DNA from: JAJDNS01 sp963578825
GTDB lineage: Bacteria > Acidobacteriota > Vicinamibacteria > Fen-336
NCBI GenBank assembly: GCA_963578825.1
Contig: CAUZDW010000009.1
Span: forward strand, 1 to 64,000
Direction: 5' to 3'
Length of the DNA stretch: 64,000 bases
Of the stretch, positions 50,266 through 59,598 are shown piece by piece. The notes under the pieces were generated by a model. That model made no database searches and was not told the DNA's origin. It saw only the letters and a program-made list of their open reading frames with translations. The translations under genes and the position numbers were made by a program. Positions within the stretch are counted from its first letter, which is position 1; every line of letters begins with the position of its first letter.

Positions 50266-51213
50266 ATGCATCCGGGCCTGGTGGCCGGCGTCGATATCGG
50301 CGGGACCAAGACGCACCTGCGTGTCAGCCGCGACGGCCGGGTGATCGTCGATCGCGTCGTCCCGAGCACCGAGTGGCGTCGCCGCGACAACTCTACGGAC
50401 GCCGGCGCCCTTCTGGCGCTCGTGACGGACGCGGCGGGCAGTCGCCTGACGGCGATTGGAGTCGGCGCCCATGGTTGCGACACCACCGAGGAGTGCGCCG
50501 CCTTCGAGAAGGCTCTCACCGCACTGACCCCGAGTCGTGTTCGAGTCGTCAACGACGCCGAGCTGGTGGTGCCCGCAGCCGGCCTGCGCGAGGGGATTGG
50601 CGTGATCGCCGGCACCGGCTCGATCGCAGTCGCGCGCAAGGCCGACGGAGCCATGCTGGTGGCGGGCGGCTGGGGCTGGATATTCGGCGACGAAGGGAGC
50701 GCCCCGGGACTGGTCCGCGAGGCCGCCCGGGCCGTCCGCAATGCCATCGATCTCGGCGAAGAGACGGACGGCCTCTACGACACGCTACGCCGCTCGACCG
50801 GAGCCGCCAACTTTACCGAGATCGGCCGGGAGCTCACCCGGAACCGGGACGCAGCCGCCTGGGGACGCCACGCAAGGGCGGTGTTCGCGGCGGCCGACGC
50901 CGGCTCCGAGCTGGCGGCCCAGGTCATCCACGACGCTGCTCGAGCCCTCGTCGTGCTGGTCGAGCGCCTGGTGGCGCGGGGCGCTCACTCGCGCGACGTC
51001 GTCGTGAGTGGCGGGGTGATGGTCGGCCAGCCCACACTTCAGGATCTGTTTCGCCGGGAGCTCGGCCGCCGCCTGCCGGCTCACCGCCTTTCGATCCTGA
51101 CCGAGCCGCCCGTCGGCGGCGCGGTGGCCCTGGCAGCGCGCCTGCTCGAGACGGCCGCCGAGGCTGGGGAGCACGGTCCTCCGCCCCTGTCCGCTGAACA
51201 GAAGGGCTCATGA
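50266..51213 (+). CDS. BadF/BadG-type (N-acetylglucosamine kinase-like) sugar kinase
   Basis: 315 aa. ASKHA-fold kinase: PHOSPHATE1 loop GVDIGGTKTHLRVSRDG at about 8-24, VVNDAELVVPAAGLREG, PHOSPHATE2 GVIAGTGSIAVARKADG and WIFGDEGSAPGLVREAAR, the GlcNAc-kinase signature, and ADENOSINE motif DVVVSGGVMVGQ. Amino sugars are the common substrate. First gene of an operon with an ABC transporter and a SIS isomerase; the next ATG overlaps its TGA. Confidence 0.9.
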   Translation: MHPGLVAGVDIGGTKTHLRVSRDGRVIVDRVVPSTEWRRRDNSTDAGALLALVTDAAGSRLTAIGVGAHGCDTTEECAAFEKALTALTPSRVRVVNDAELVVPAAGLREGIGVIAGTGSIAVARKADGAMLVAGGWGWIFGDEGSAPGLVREAARAVRNAIDLGEETDGLYDTLRRSTGAANFTEIGRELTRNRDAAAWGRHARAVFAAADAGSELAAQVIHDAARALVVLVERLVARGAHSRDVVVSGGVMVGQPTLQDLFRRELGRRLPAHRLSILTEPPVGGAVALAARLLETAAEAGEHGPPPLSAEQKGS

Positions 51214-52121
51214 GCACACCCGAGGTCAGTGCCCTCCGTCCCGCCCCGCCCCAAGAGCAGAAAGTCGTGCCGGCGCCGCAGCGGGGGAGCTGGATCAGTG
51301 CCGGTGTCGTCGTCGCCCTCCTCGTCGCCTTCGCCTACGTCGTCGTCACCGGTGACGGCGTGCGCTGGAAGGAGATCCCCGGATACCTCCTGGATCCCAC
51401 CATCATCGCCGGGGTTCGCCTGACCCTGCTCTTCACTTTTCTGTCCATGGCGTTGGGCCTCGTCGGCGGGCTGACTCTCGAAGTCCTTCGCCGGTCGCGA
51501 AACCCTGTCCTCACCAAGCTGGCCGGCGCCTACATATGGTTCTTCCGCGGCACCCCGCTCCTCGTACAGATCATCTTCTGGTTCAACATCCAGCTGTTCA
51601 TACCGCGGATCGCGATCGGGGCGTTCGAGCTGGAGATGAACGCGCTCGTCTCGCCATTCACCGCAGCCGTTCTGGCCTTGAGCCTGAACGAAGCCGCCTA
51701 CATGGCCGAGATCATCCGTGCGGGCCTGCTGTCGGTCGACAAGGGGCAGTCGGAAGCGGCCACCGCCCTCGGCTTCACTCCGTTGCAGGCGCTGTGGCGC
51801 ATCATCCTGCCCCAGGCGCTGCGCTTCACGATCCCGCCCATCGGCAACCAGACGATCTCCATGCTGAAGACCACCTCCCTCGTCTCGGTCGTCGCCGCGC
51901 AAGACCTCCTGACGCGGGCGCAGAACATATACGCCCGCAATTTCCTCATCATCGAGCTTCTGATCGTCGCGAGCCTCTGGTACCTCCTTCTCACGACGCT
52001 GGCCTCCTTCATCCAGTACTGGATCGAGCGGCGCCTGTCCCGGAGCGTCGAAGGCCGAGACATCCCCACACTGCGATCCGAGCGTCGGACCCCGCTCCCG
52101 GCCATGGGAGAAGGCCGGTGA
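51210..52121 (+). CDS. ABC transporter permease, polar amino acid (HisMQ) type
   Basis: 303 aa. Inner-membrane permease with an N-terminal membrane anchor (WISAGVVVALLVAFAYVVV) and the typical fold: AGVRLTLLFTFLSMALGLVG, YIWFFRGTPLLVQIIFWF and the EAA loop NEAAYMAEIIRAGLLSVDKG with GQSEAATALG. Normally transports amino acids or related polar solutes; next to an amino-sugar kinase and SIS protein an amino sugar or sugar acid is likely. Coupled at both ends (ATGA and GTGA). Confidence 0.93.
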   Translation: MSTPEVSALRPAPPQEQKVVPAPQRGSWISAGVVVALLVAFAYVVVTGDGVRWKEIPGYLLDPTIIAGVRLTLLFTFLSMALGLVGGLTLEVLRRSRNPVLTKLAGAYIWFFRGTPLLVQIIFWFNIQLFIPRIAIGAFELEMNALVSPFTAAVLALSLNEAAYMAEIIRAGLLSVDKGQSEAATALGFTPLQALWRIILPQALRFTIPPIGNQTISMLKTTSLVSVVAAQDLLTRAQNIYARNFLIIELLIVASLWYLLLTTLASFIQYWIERRLSRSVEGRDIPTLRSERRTPLPAMGEGR

Positions 52122-52891
52122 GCGATCCGCGGCCGTCCATGATCGAAGCGATCGGCGTCCGGAAGTCGTTCGGTCGCCACGAGGTGCTGCAGGGCGTCGA
52201 CATCACGGTGGAGCGGGGGCAGGTCACCTGCCTGCTCGGTCCGTCGGGCAGCGGCAAATCGACGTTTCTGCGCTGCATCAACCACCTGGAGAAGCCCACG
52301 GCCGGACGCATCCTCGTCGACGGCGAGCTCATGGGATACCGGGAGCAGGGCGACGTTCTCCACGAGCTGAGCCCCGGGGAGCTGGCGATCCAGCGCCGCG
52401 GCATCGGCATGGTGTTTCAACGCTTCAACCTCTTTCCGCACCTCACCGTGCTGCAGAACCTCACGGAAGCGCCGGTCCTGATCCACCGAGAGCCCCCTGC
52501 CGAGGCCCGCGCCCGCGCCCTCCAGCTCCTCGACAGGGTGGGCCTCTCCGAGAAAGCCGACGCCTATCCGGCGCAGCTCTCCGGCGGCCAGCAGCAGAGG
52601 GTCGCCATCGCCCGCGCCCTGGCCATGCGCCCCAGGCTCATGCTCTTCGACGAGCCGACCTCGGCGCTGGACCCGGAGCTCGTGGGCGACGTGCTAGCGG
52701 TGATGAAGCGACTGGCCACTGACGGCATGACCATGCTGGTGGTCACCCACGAGATGGGCTTCGCCCGGGAGGCCGCCGATCGCATCGCCTTCATGGACGA
52801 AGGCGTCATCGTCGAGGAGAGTCCCACCGCGGACGTGCTGAAGGCCCCTCGACACGGGCGCACCCGAGCCTTTCTGGCGAAGGTTCTGTGA
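52118..52891 (+). CDS. ABC transporter ATP-binding protein (GlnQ/HisP type)
   Basis: 257 aa. Walker A GPSGSGKSTFLRCINHLE, Q-loop GMVFQRFNLFPHLTVLQNL, signature LSGGQQQRVAIARALAM, Walker B LMLFDEPTSALDPELV and switch His VVTHEMGFARE. Energises the permease encoded before it. Start GTG 52118 overlaps the permease TGA; an alternative ATG at 52139 is also in frame. Confidence 0.95.
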   Translation: MSDPRPSMIEAIGVRKSFGRHEVLQGVDITVERGQVTCLLGPSGSGKSTFLRCINHLEKPTAGRILVDGELMGYREQGDVLHELSPGELAIQRRGIGMVFQRFNLFPHLTVLQNLTEAPVLIHREPPAEARARALQLLDRVGLSEKADAYPAQLSGGQQQRVAIARALAMRPRLMLFDEPTSALDPELVGDVLAVMKRLATDGMTMLVVTHEMGFAREAADRIAFMDEGVIVEESPTADVLKAPRHGRTRAFLAKVL

Positions 52892-52963
52892 GATGAGCTG
52901 GACACACCCGGCGACGCTGACGGACAGTACACCTGGTGCGGGCACAGTGAGGGGAGCTCAGCC

Positions 52964-53854
52964 ATGAAACTCGCTGCCGCGGCGGTATCGATCGCCGCCC
53001 TGGCCGCCGTGCCCGATGCGTGGGCGCAGGGGGGCGTCGACGCATCCCTGCGGGCGATGCTGCCCGGGCGGATCCGAGAGGCCGGGGTCATCACGGTGGC
53101 CACGGATCCTCACGCCCCGCCCTACACCTTCTACGGCGAAGACAACTCGACGCTGGTGGGCCTCGAGCACGACCTCGCCGCCGAGATGACAAGGAAGCTG
53201 GGGGTCGCATTCGAGTTCTCTCCCATGCAGTTCGCCAGCGTCATCACCTCCGTGCAGGGGGGGCGGAACGACATGGGGATCTCCGCGTTCGGCGATTTCA
53301 TTGAGCGCGAGAAGATCGTCGACGAGATCGACTACGCGTACGAGGCGACGGGCATCATCGTGCCCGAAGGCAATCCCGACGGGGTCGAGAAGATGGGGGA
53401 CCTGTGTGGCCTGCGCGTGGCCGCGGTGCAGGGCACCATCCCGGTGGAGTTGCTTCACGAGCAGGCTGGGCAGTGCCCTTCGGACAAGCCCCTCCAGATG
53501 CGTCAGTTTCCTTCCAATGATCAGGTCGTTCTCGCCGTCCGGTCTGGTCGCGCGGACGCGCTGCTGGACACTTACGGGGTCGCTGCCTACACCCTTGCCA
53601 AGCTGCAGCGTGGCCGCGGCGGTCGCGACCTCGAGCTCGTACGAGGCGCGAAGTACGCGGTGGGCCTCCAGGCCATGATCGTCGCCAAGCGAAACGGGGC
53701 ACTTCGCGATGCCATACAGGCGACGCTGCAGGCCATGGTGGACGACGGCTCCTACCGGGCGGTGTTCGAGAAATGGGGACTCGAGGAGAACATGCTCGAG
53801 ACCATCACCATCAACGACGCCGCGCGGTTCACCAACTACCTGGACGTGAACTGA
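52964..53854 (+). CDS. ABC transporter substrate-binding protein, polar amino acid type
   Basis: 296 aa. Signal peptide MKLAAAAVSIAALAAVPDAWA. Type II periplasmic binding fold: GVITVATDPHAPPYTFYGED, LVGLEHDLAAEMTRKLGVAF, NDMGISAFGDFIEREKIVDE, and the ligand clamp VAAVQGTIPVELLHEQAG. Two Cys (DLCGLRV and GQCPSDK) could make a disulfide. Delivers the solute to the permease at 51210. Confidence 0.93.
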   Translation: MKLAAAAVSIAALAAVPDAWAQGGVDASLRAMLPGRIREAGVITVATDPHAPPYTFYGEDNSTLVGLEHDLAAEMTRKLGVAFEFSPMQFASVITSVQGGRNDMGISAFGDFIEREKIVDEIDYAYEATGIIVPEGNPDGVEKMGDLCGLRVAAVQGTIPVELLHEQAGQCPSDKPLQMRQFPSNDQVVLAVRSGRADALLDTYGVAAYTLAKLQRGRGGRDLELVRGAKYAVGLQAMIVAKRNGALRDAIQATLQAMVDDGSYRAVFEKWGLEENMLETITINDAARFTNYLDVN

Positions 53855-53881
53855 GACCCGTCTCCCCCACGGAACCACGCC

Positions 53882-54889
53882 ATGACCGACCTGGTGAGCC
53901 TTCGAGAAGGCATCGCGCTCCAACCGCAGGCCCTCGAGGCAGGTGGCCGAGCGACCTCCGCGGAGCTGGACGCGACGGACCTCTCGCCAATGAGGGCCGG
54001 CGCCATCGCTCTCGTGGGTATCGGCGCCAGCCTCTACGCCGCCACCGCCGGCGCGGCGCAGATGCGGGAGCAGGGCCTCCGGGCCTTCGCCTTCCCGGGA
54101 ACGGACCTCTCCGACCCGGCCGTCGACGCCGCCGACGCCTACATCGCGATCTCCGCCTCCGGACGGAGTGTCGAGCCCGCAAAGGCCATGGAGGTCCGTC
54201 CCGGAGCCGCGACCTACGGCATCGCCAAGACCGCAGACACGCCGCTGGCGAAGGTCGTGGGAACGATGATCGCCACCCACAGCGGCGTCGACAGCAGGCC
54301 CAACTCCACGAGCTACGTCGGCTCGATGCAGGCGATCGGCCTCATCGCCGAGCGCGTTGGCCGCCCGTCGGGCTTCGACTGGTCGACTCTTCCGCAGGTC
54401 GCCGCGCGCGTGCTTTCCGAAGTTGGGCCAGCGGTCGCAAGGGCCTCGGCGCTCCTCGCCGGCAGGGTCGCTCTCGATTGCGTTGGTGCCGGGGCGGCCA
54501 ATGGCACGGCCGGCTACGCGTCGTTGCTGCTCCGCGAGGCCGTGCGCGTTCCCGCACAGACCTGGGACACCCTCAACTTCCTCCACGGTCCGATGGAGTC
54601 GAACGACACGCGCACAGGAATCCTCCTCTTCGGCGACGGTCGCGAGATCAGGCTGGCTGAGGATCTCGCCGACTTCGGTATTCCCACCGTTCTCATCACC
54701 GGCGCGGACGTCGGAAAAAAGGCCAACCTCGCAACGATCGCCGTCCCACGCCTCGGGAACACCCTGGCCGAGGCCGTCGTCGAGGCAATTCCGGTTCAGC
54801 TTCTCGTTGCCGACCTTGCAGAGGCGGCGGGACTGCCGAAGTGCGAATTTCGCTACCGCCAGACCGACACAAAGCTCGCGACCCCTTGA
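53882..54889 (+). CDS. Tandem SIS-domain sugar isomerase/deaminase
   Basis: 335 aa. Two SIS domains as in the isomerase half of GlmS and in AgaS: first SIS with ALVGIGASLYAATAGAAQM and AYIAISASGRSVEP (about 40-105), HSGVDSRPNSTSYVGSM, second SIS with DCVGAGAANGTAGYASLLLR and LNFLHGPMESND (the HGP element near the active site). Interconverts or deaminates a phosphorylated amino sugar, taking the product of the kinase at 50266. Last gene of the operon; converges on the second ABC module. Confidence 0.88.
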   Translation: MTDLVSLREGIALQPQALEAGGRATSAELDATDLSPMRAGAIALVGIGASLYAATAGAAQMREQGLRAFAFPGTDLSDPAVDAADAYIAISASGRSVEPAKAMEVRPGAATYGIAKTADTPLAKVVGTMIATHSGVDSRPNSTSYVGSMQAIGLIAERVGRPSGFDWSTLPQVAARVLSEVGPAVARASALLAGRVALDCVGAGAANGTAGYASLLLREAVRVPAQTWDTLNFLHGPMESNDTRTGILLFGDGREIRLAEDLADFGIPTVLITGADVGKKANLATIAVPRLGNTLAEAVVEAIPVQLLVADLAEAAGLPKCEFRYRQTDTKLATP

Positions 54890-54959
54890 CCGCGGTGTAC
54901 GGTCGCCGAGTTGAGCCGGATCCTGGGGCGAACGGTGCCGCGCAAGGATTCTGGCAGGC

Positions 54960-56057
54960 CTATCCGGCGTCGAGCGACAGAGAAGTCTCCTTGTCGAACA
55001 GGTGCACCCGCCGCGGGTCGATGCCGAGTGTGATTTCCTGACCTGCGGCGACCTCGACTTCCTTGTCCACCCGAAAGACCATTTCCGAGCCGCCGACTAC
55101 GGCGTTGATGTGCTGCTCGGACCCGAGCGGCGAGACCAACGAGACATTGAAGCGGAGCACCTCACGTCCCGAGCCGAGCTGGCGCGGATCAACGTCTTCA
55201 GGGCGCAGACCCAGCATTGTCGGCCGGCCCGCTTGCCCTTCCAGCTTCGCCGCGTCCACACCGCGCAGCGGCAGCACGAGCCCGTCCCCCACGAACGTGT
55301 GGCCCTCGCTGTCCCGTCGCAACTCTCCTTCCACAAAGTTCATCTGCGGGCTGCCGAGGAAGGACGCCACGAACAGGTTCCGCGGCCGGTCATAGATGTC
55401 GCCCGACGTGCCGACCTGCTGGATGACGCCGTCCTTCATGACCGCGATCCGATCAGCAAGAGTCATGGCCTCGGCCTGGTCGTGGGTCACGTAAACGAAG
55501 GTCGTGCCCATCGCCTGATGGAGCTTCTTGATCAGCGTGCGGGTCGAGACGCGCAACGCCGCATCGAGGTTCGACAGCGGCTCGTCCATGAGGAACACCG
55601 AAGGCCTGCGCACGATGGCCCGCCCGAGCGCCACGCGCTGGCGCTGGCCGCCGGAGAGCTGGTGCGGCCGCCGGTCGAGCAGGTGCCCGATCTCGAGCTG
55701 TTCGGCCGCCTGGGCCACCGCCCGCTCGATCTCTTCCTTCGGCGTCTTCTTCAACCGCAGCCCGAACGCCATGTTCTCTGCCACTGTTTTTTGCGGATAC
55801 AGAGCGTAGGTCTGGAAAACCATCGCAACGTTTCGCCGGTGTGGTGGCACGAAGTTTACGAGCTGGTCGTCGAAGTAGATGTCTCCCTCGGTGAGCTCCT
55901 CCAGGCCCGCGATGATGTTCAGCGTCGTGGTCTTCCCGCAACCCGAAGGCCCGAGCAGAACCATGAACTCCGTATCGCGGATCTCCAGGTCGAGCCCGTC
56001 GACGGCTGTCACCGACCCGTAGCGTTTCGTCAGGTTCTCGCAGCGGATGCGCGCCAT
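54960..56057 (-). CDS. ABC ATPase of the UgpC/MalK type
   Basis: 365 aa. Walker A LLGPSGCGKTTTLNIIAGLE, Q-loop VFQTYALYPQKTVAENM, signature LSGGQRQRVALGRAIV, Walker B FLMDEPLSNLDAALR, switch His YVTHDQAEAMTL. From about residue 240 a C-terminal MalK-like OB/TOBE domain (LGLRPEDVDPRQLGS). Energises a CUT1-type sugar importer. Last gene of the minus-strand transporter operon (16 nt after the permease). Confidence 0.95.
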   Translation of the reverse strand: MARIRCENLTKRYGSVTAVDGLDLEIRDTEFMVLLGPSGCGKTTTLNIIAGLEELTEGDIYFDDQLVNFVPPHRRNVAMVFQTYALYPQKTVAENMAFGLRLKKTPKEEIERAVAQAAEQLEIGHLLDRRPHQLSGGQRQRVALGRAIVRRPSVFLMDEPLSNLDAALRVSTRTLIKKLHQAMGTTFVYVTHDQAEAMTLADRIAVMKDGVIQQVGTSGDIYDRPRNLFVASFLGSPQMNFVEGELRRDSEGHTFVGDGLVLPLRGVDAAKLEGQAGRPTMLGLRPEDVDPRQLGSGREVLRFNVSLVSPLGSEQHINAVVGGSEMVFRVDKEVEVAAGQEITLGIDPRRVHLFDKETSLSLDAG

Positions 56058-56073
56058 CTGGGCCTCCCGGCTC

Positions 56074-57006
56074 TCAACCCTTGACCGCGCCGGCCGTCAG
56101 TCCGCCCACGATGTAGCGCTCGAAGAGTACGGCGAGCAGCACAGGCGGGACGATGGCCACCACGCCGGCCGCATTGACGAACGAGAAGCTGGTCGTGAAG
56201 TCGAACACGAAGCCGGATATCACGATCGGGAGTGTCTGCGCCCCAATGGTCTGGGTGAGGATCAGAGCCAGGATGAACTCGTTCCAGCTGGTCAGAAAGG
56301 CGAACATAAGCGAAGCGACGATCGCGGGCATGCCGAGCGGCAGGAAGACGTGGTAGAGCACCTGCCAGTGCGAGCACCCGTCGACTCGCGCTGCCCGGTC
56401 GAGGTCGGCCGGGATCGACTCGAAGTAGTTGATCAGGATGAAGACCGTAAATGGCACCGTCACCGCCAGATAGGTCAAGATCAGCGACTCCCGGGTGTCG
56501 ATCAGGCCGAGGTGACGAATGACCAGGAAGAGCGGCACCACCAGCGCGACGTCGGGGATCACCCGCGTGACCAGGATCGCGTACAGCGCCGGTCGGCGGC
56601 CACGGAAGTGGATGCGCGCGATCGCGTAACCGGCCGTCAGGCTCAGCAGGATGTTCAGGCCAGCGACCCACAGGCCGACGTAGAGGCTGTTGTACAGCGA
56701 TGGCAGCAGGTTCTGTGCCGCCGAGGGGATGAACGCCCCGGTTGCCGGATCGGCGACGCGCCGCGTCTCGTAGGTCACGCGCTCGTCGTCGTAGAAGAAG
56801 ATGCCCTGGAAGTTCGCGAGCGTCGGCTTCTCGGGAATCCACTGGGTCGGCTTCGCCACGATGTCCGCCTCCGACATCATCGACGACGCGAACACCCAGT
56901 ACACGGGCCCGAGGATGTAAATCAGGAACAGGATTGAGAGCACCAGCAGCAGCGCACTGCGCCCGATGGCTGGCAGCAGCGGAGGGCGCCGACCGATCGT
57001 ATTCAT
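56074..57006 (-). CDS. CUT1-type ABC permease (MalG/UgpE-like)
   Basis: 310 aa. First membrane helix ALLLVLSILFLIYILGPVYW, large loop FYDDERVTYETRRVADPATG, and the conserved EAA motif YFESIPADLDRAARVDGCSH near 210. Ends IVGGLTAGAVKG, standard for this subunit. The ATG at 57006 was chosen as the typical family start; longer frames reach into the preceding permease gene. Confidence 0.94.
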   Translation of the reverse strand: MNTIGRRPPLLPAIGRSALLLVLSILFLIYILGPVYWVFASSMMSEADIVAKPTQWIPEKPTLANFQGIFFYDDERVTYETRRVADPATGAFIPSAAQNLLPSLYNSLYVGLWVAGLNILLSLTAGYAIARIHFRGRRPALYAILVTRVIPDVALVVPLFLVIRHLGLIDTRESLILTYLAVTVPFTVFILINYFESIPADLDRAARVDGCSHWQVLYHVFLPLGMPAIVASLMFAFLTSWNEFILALILTQTIGAQTLPIVISGFVFDFTTSFSFVNAAGVVAIVPPVLLAVLFERYIVGGLTAGAVKG

Positions 57007-57014
57007 GGCGCTCC

Positions 57015-57938
57015 TCACGCCCGTCGCCCCAGCGTCCGGATGACCAGGTACGCGAGCGCAAAGGTCACCATCGACAAGAGGAAAGCCATCGCCGACCCGA
57101 TGCCGAACTTCAGGCTGCGGAAGGTCTCGACGTAGATTTGCCACGAGACGGTGAACGAGGCGTCACCCGGTCCCCCCTGCGTCATGATGGCGAACAGGTC
57201 GAAATGGCGGATCGAGAGCATCGCCTCGTACACGAAGACCAGCATGAACCCGGGCTTGAGCGCCGGCAGCGTCACGTGGAGGAAGCGCTGCAGCACGTTG
57301 GCGCCGTCGACTTCTGCCGCTCGGTACAGGTCCTCCGGGATGGATTTCATGGTCACCAGCAGCAGGATCGCCGCCAGCGGCATCTGCTTCCACACCGCGG
57401 CCTGGGCGATCAGGTACAGGGTCTTGTCGGGATCCCCAAGCCAGATGATGTACTCGTCGATGAGCCCGAGCTGGTGCAGCAAGCCGTTCAGCGACCCGTA
57501 GGTCGAGTCGTAGATCCACTTCCACATGAGTCCGTTCACGATCGACGGCGTGGCCCAGGGTACGAGGAGGAGCACCGCCAGCACCCGCCGGCCGCGAAAG
57601 GCTTCGTTGAGAAACAGCGCCACGCCGAGCGCCATGGTGACAGTCGTCGCGACCGTGACCACCGTGTACACTACCGTGCGCCTGACCGCAACCCAGAAGC
57701 GCGGATCCTCGAGGACGCGCGCATAGTTGCCCAGGCCTACGAACGGGGTCCGATGGGGCCGTGTCAGGTTGATGTCGAACAGGCTGGTATAGAGCGCGTG
57801 GAGGATGGGGTAGACCGCGATCGCGGCGAGAACCAGCAGCACCGGCAGCAGCAGGAGCAGTGCGCTTCGCTCGTCGTAGTTGAACCGCTTTTGCAGCGCG
57901 GTCGAGAAAGAGGTGGCCGAGGGCGGCGCGTCCGTCAT
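57015..57938 (-). CDS. CUT1-type ABC permease (MalF/UgpA-like)
   Basis: 307 aa. Six membrane segments beginning ALLLLLPVLLVLAAIAVYPI; LYTSLFDINLTRPHRTPFVG is the usual first loop, and the EAA motif reads IPEDLYRAAEVDGANVLQRF. Pairs with the 56074 permease to form the importer channel. 8-nt gap to the downstream gene, 4 nt to the binding-protein gene. Confidence 0.94.
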   Translation of the reverse strand: MTDAPPSATSFSTALQKRFNYDERSALLLLLPVLLVLAAIAVYPILHALYTSLFDINLTRPHRTPFVGLGNYARVLEDPRFWVAVRRTVVYTVVTVATTVTMALGVALFLNEAFRGRRVLAVLLLVPWATPSIVNGLMWKWIYDSTYGSLNGLLHQLGLIDEYIIWLGDPDKTLYLIAQAAVWKQMPLAAILLLVTMKSIPEDLYRAAEVDGANVLQRFLHVTLPALKPGFMLVFVYEAMLSIRHFDLFAIMTQGGPGDASFTVSWQIYVETFRSLKFGIGSAMAFLLSMVTFALAYLVIRTLGRRA

Positions 57939-57942
57939 CGCT

Positions 57943-59274
57943 TCAGTACGCGGCCTTCAGCCGATCCCAGGCCTCCCCGGATTCCCGCAGCGCCTCGGCC
58001 GCGGTGACCTGGTTGAGCACGGCTTTCTGCCACGCCTGACTGTTGATCTCGTTCCACTCGGCGAACCAGGGCGTGATGACGTCCTTCTCGATGACGAGCC
58101 CCGCCTGCTGGCTCACGATGTCGCCGCCGCCGAGGTACTTCTCATGAAACGCGACGATGTCCGGATCGCTGTCGAGCGATCTGGTGCAGAACGGCACCCC
58201 GATGTCGAGCATCAGCATCTTCTGAAACCGGTACTCGCCGAGGGCCTTGCCGCCAAACCACTCGATGAACTGCACCACTTTCTCCGCCTTCACTTCGTCT
58301 TTCTGGGCCGCGGGCGTCATCCCGTAGAAGCGCACCCATCCGCAGGTCGCGTGCGCGCCGTCCGGCCCCTTGGGCATCAGCGCCATGCGCACCTTACCGG
58401 CGACCTGCGACTCCGCGGGGTTGTTCAGCGGACGAGTGCGGTAGCGCGGGATGATGCCAAAGGCGTGCCGCCCGGCACCGAACGCCTTCAGACCGCTCAT
58501 CTCCTGGGTGCTGGCCGCCCCCGGCGAGATGATCTCGTGCTTGGAGATGGCGGCCTGGATCCACTCGAGCGCCGCCATTGCTCCGCCCTGCGGATCCTGA
58601 ACGATCGATTTGCCGGCCGCGTCGACGAAACGCCCGCCGAAGGAGAACACGAGACTCGAGATGAACTCCATCATCCAGGCGTCAGCCTCGAGCGAGAGCA
58701 GCATGGGGTAGTCGCACAGCCCCTGCGCCTTGATCTTGAGGCTCTGCTCGACCACCTCGTCCCACGTCTGGGGCGGCGCGCTGATTCCCGCCTCGGCCAG
58801 GATCTCCTCGTTGTAGAGAAAGCCCATGAAGTCGGTGTAGTAGACGTTGCCGTACTGGCGGCCCTTGTAGGTCATCGAGTCCACGCAGTACCGCTGCAGG
58901 TCGTCGTTGTACTTCATCAGCGACGAGTACTGATCGGTGGGCGCGATCCAGCCCGCCTCGGAGAACTCGGGCAGCCAGGCATCATTCACCCACATGACGT
59001 CCAGCGGCGCGCCGCTGATGAACTTGGCGATGAGGATCTGCCGAAACTGCGCCCCGGGGGCGTTTTCGTACGCGACCTCGATGCCGGTCTCCTTCTCGAA
59101 GGCGTTGATGTGGCTCTTCACCTGGTCGACCGCGGCGGACCAGGTGGCGAAGTGGATCGGCTGCGCGGCCTTGGCGCAGGCCGAGGCGAAAGGCAGCGAC
59201 GAGATCGCCCCCATCGCCGCCGAACCCTTCAAGAAGCGGCGCCGGCTGATTGCATGATTTCGCGAGCTCTTCAT
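57943..59274 (-). CDS. CUT1-type extracellular solute-binding protein, Tat signal
   Basis: 443 aa. N-terminus SSRNHAISRRRFLKGSAAMG is a twin-arginine signal. Sugar-binding fold (SBP_bac_1): FATWSAAVDQVKSHINAFEK, APLDVMWVNDAWLPEFSEAG, GFLYNEEILAEAGISAPPQT and CTRSLDSDPDIVAFHEKYLG. First gene of the minus-strand transporter operon, divergent from the amidase gene with a 324-nt gap. The ligand could be a sugar derivative or the amide used by the neighbouring amidase. Confidence 0.93.
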   Translation of the reverse strand: MKSSRNHAISRRRFLKGSAAMGAISSLPFASACAKAAQPIHFATWSAAVDQVKSHINAFEKETGIEVAYENAPGAQFRQILIAKFISGAPLDVMWVNDAWLPEFSEAGWIAPTDQYSSLMKYNDDLQRYCVDSMTYKGRQYGNVYYTDFMGFLYNEEILAEAGISAPPQTWDEVVEQSLKIKAQGLCDYPMLLSLEADAWMMEFISSLVFSFGGRFVDAAGKSIVQDPQGGAMAALEWIQAAISKHEIISPGAASTQEMSGLKAFGAGRHAFGIIPRYRTRPLNNPAESQVAGKVRMALMPKGPDGAHATCGWVRFYGMTPAAQKDEVKAEKVVQFIEWFGGKALGEYRFQKMLMLDIGVPFCTRSLDSDPDIVAFHEKYLGGGDIVSQQAGLVIEKDVITPWFAEWNEINSQAWQKAVLNQVTAAEALRESGEAWDRLKAAY

Positions 59275-59598
59275 TCGGCGGCTCCCCTCCGGGCCGCGTT
59301 CGCGCCTCGGATCATCGAAAAGCGGGAAAAGTGCCTGGAAAGCATAGCTATTGGACCATACGAGTCAACGCTCCGGGCGATTCCGCTCAACCGACACGAG
59401 ACTCCAAATGTATACTAGGCGCCCTCTGGCGATTGTCACTGCACGGCGTCTGGCCGATGCTCGATGGGTGTCGGCGACGATTTCGACGGGCAGGGCAATC
59501 GTAGAGATCGCAGAAGACCCGACCTGAAACGGCGATGGCCGCCTGGCGCCCGCGCTCCCGCGGGCCGGTGCTGTAGCCGCGACCGTGAGGAGAGAGCG
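59275..59598. other. Divergent regulatory gap between transporter and amidase genes
   Basis: 324 bases without a gene. It holds the putative minus-strand promoter at 59412-59439, an A/T-richer core around 59335-59420 with a palindromic GTATAC (59409-59414), of the kind bound by FCD-type GntR regulators, and a purine-rich ribosome site (GAGGAGAGAG) before the amidase GTG. A stretch CCGCGCTCCCGCGGG near 59550 could form a small hairpin. No regulator gene lies in the immediate surroundings. Confidence 0.4.
59412..59439 (-). promoter_or_regulatory. Promoter for the CUT1 transporter operon
   Basis: On the minus strand: GTGACA (59439-59434) as -35 and TAGTAT (59417-59412) as -10 with a 16-bp spacer; start near 59405 and a leader of about 130 nt before ATG 59274. 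The palindromic GTATAC overlaps the -10, a position suited to repression. Predicted by eye. Confidence 0.4.
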
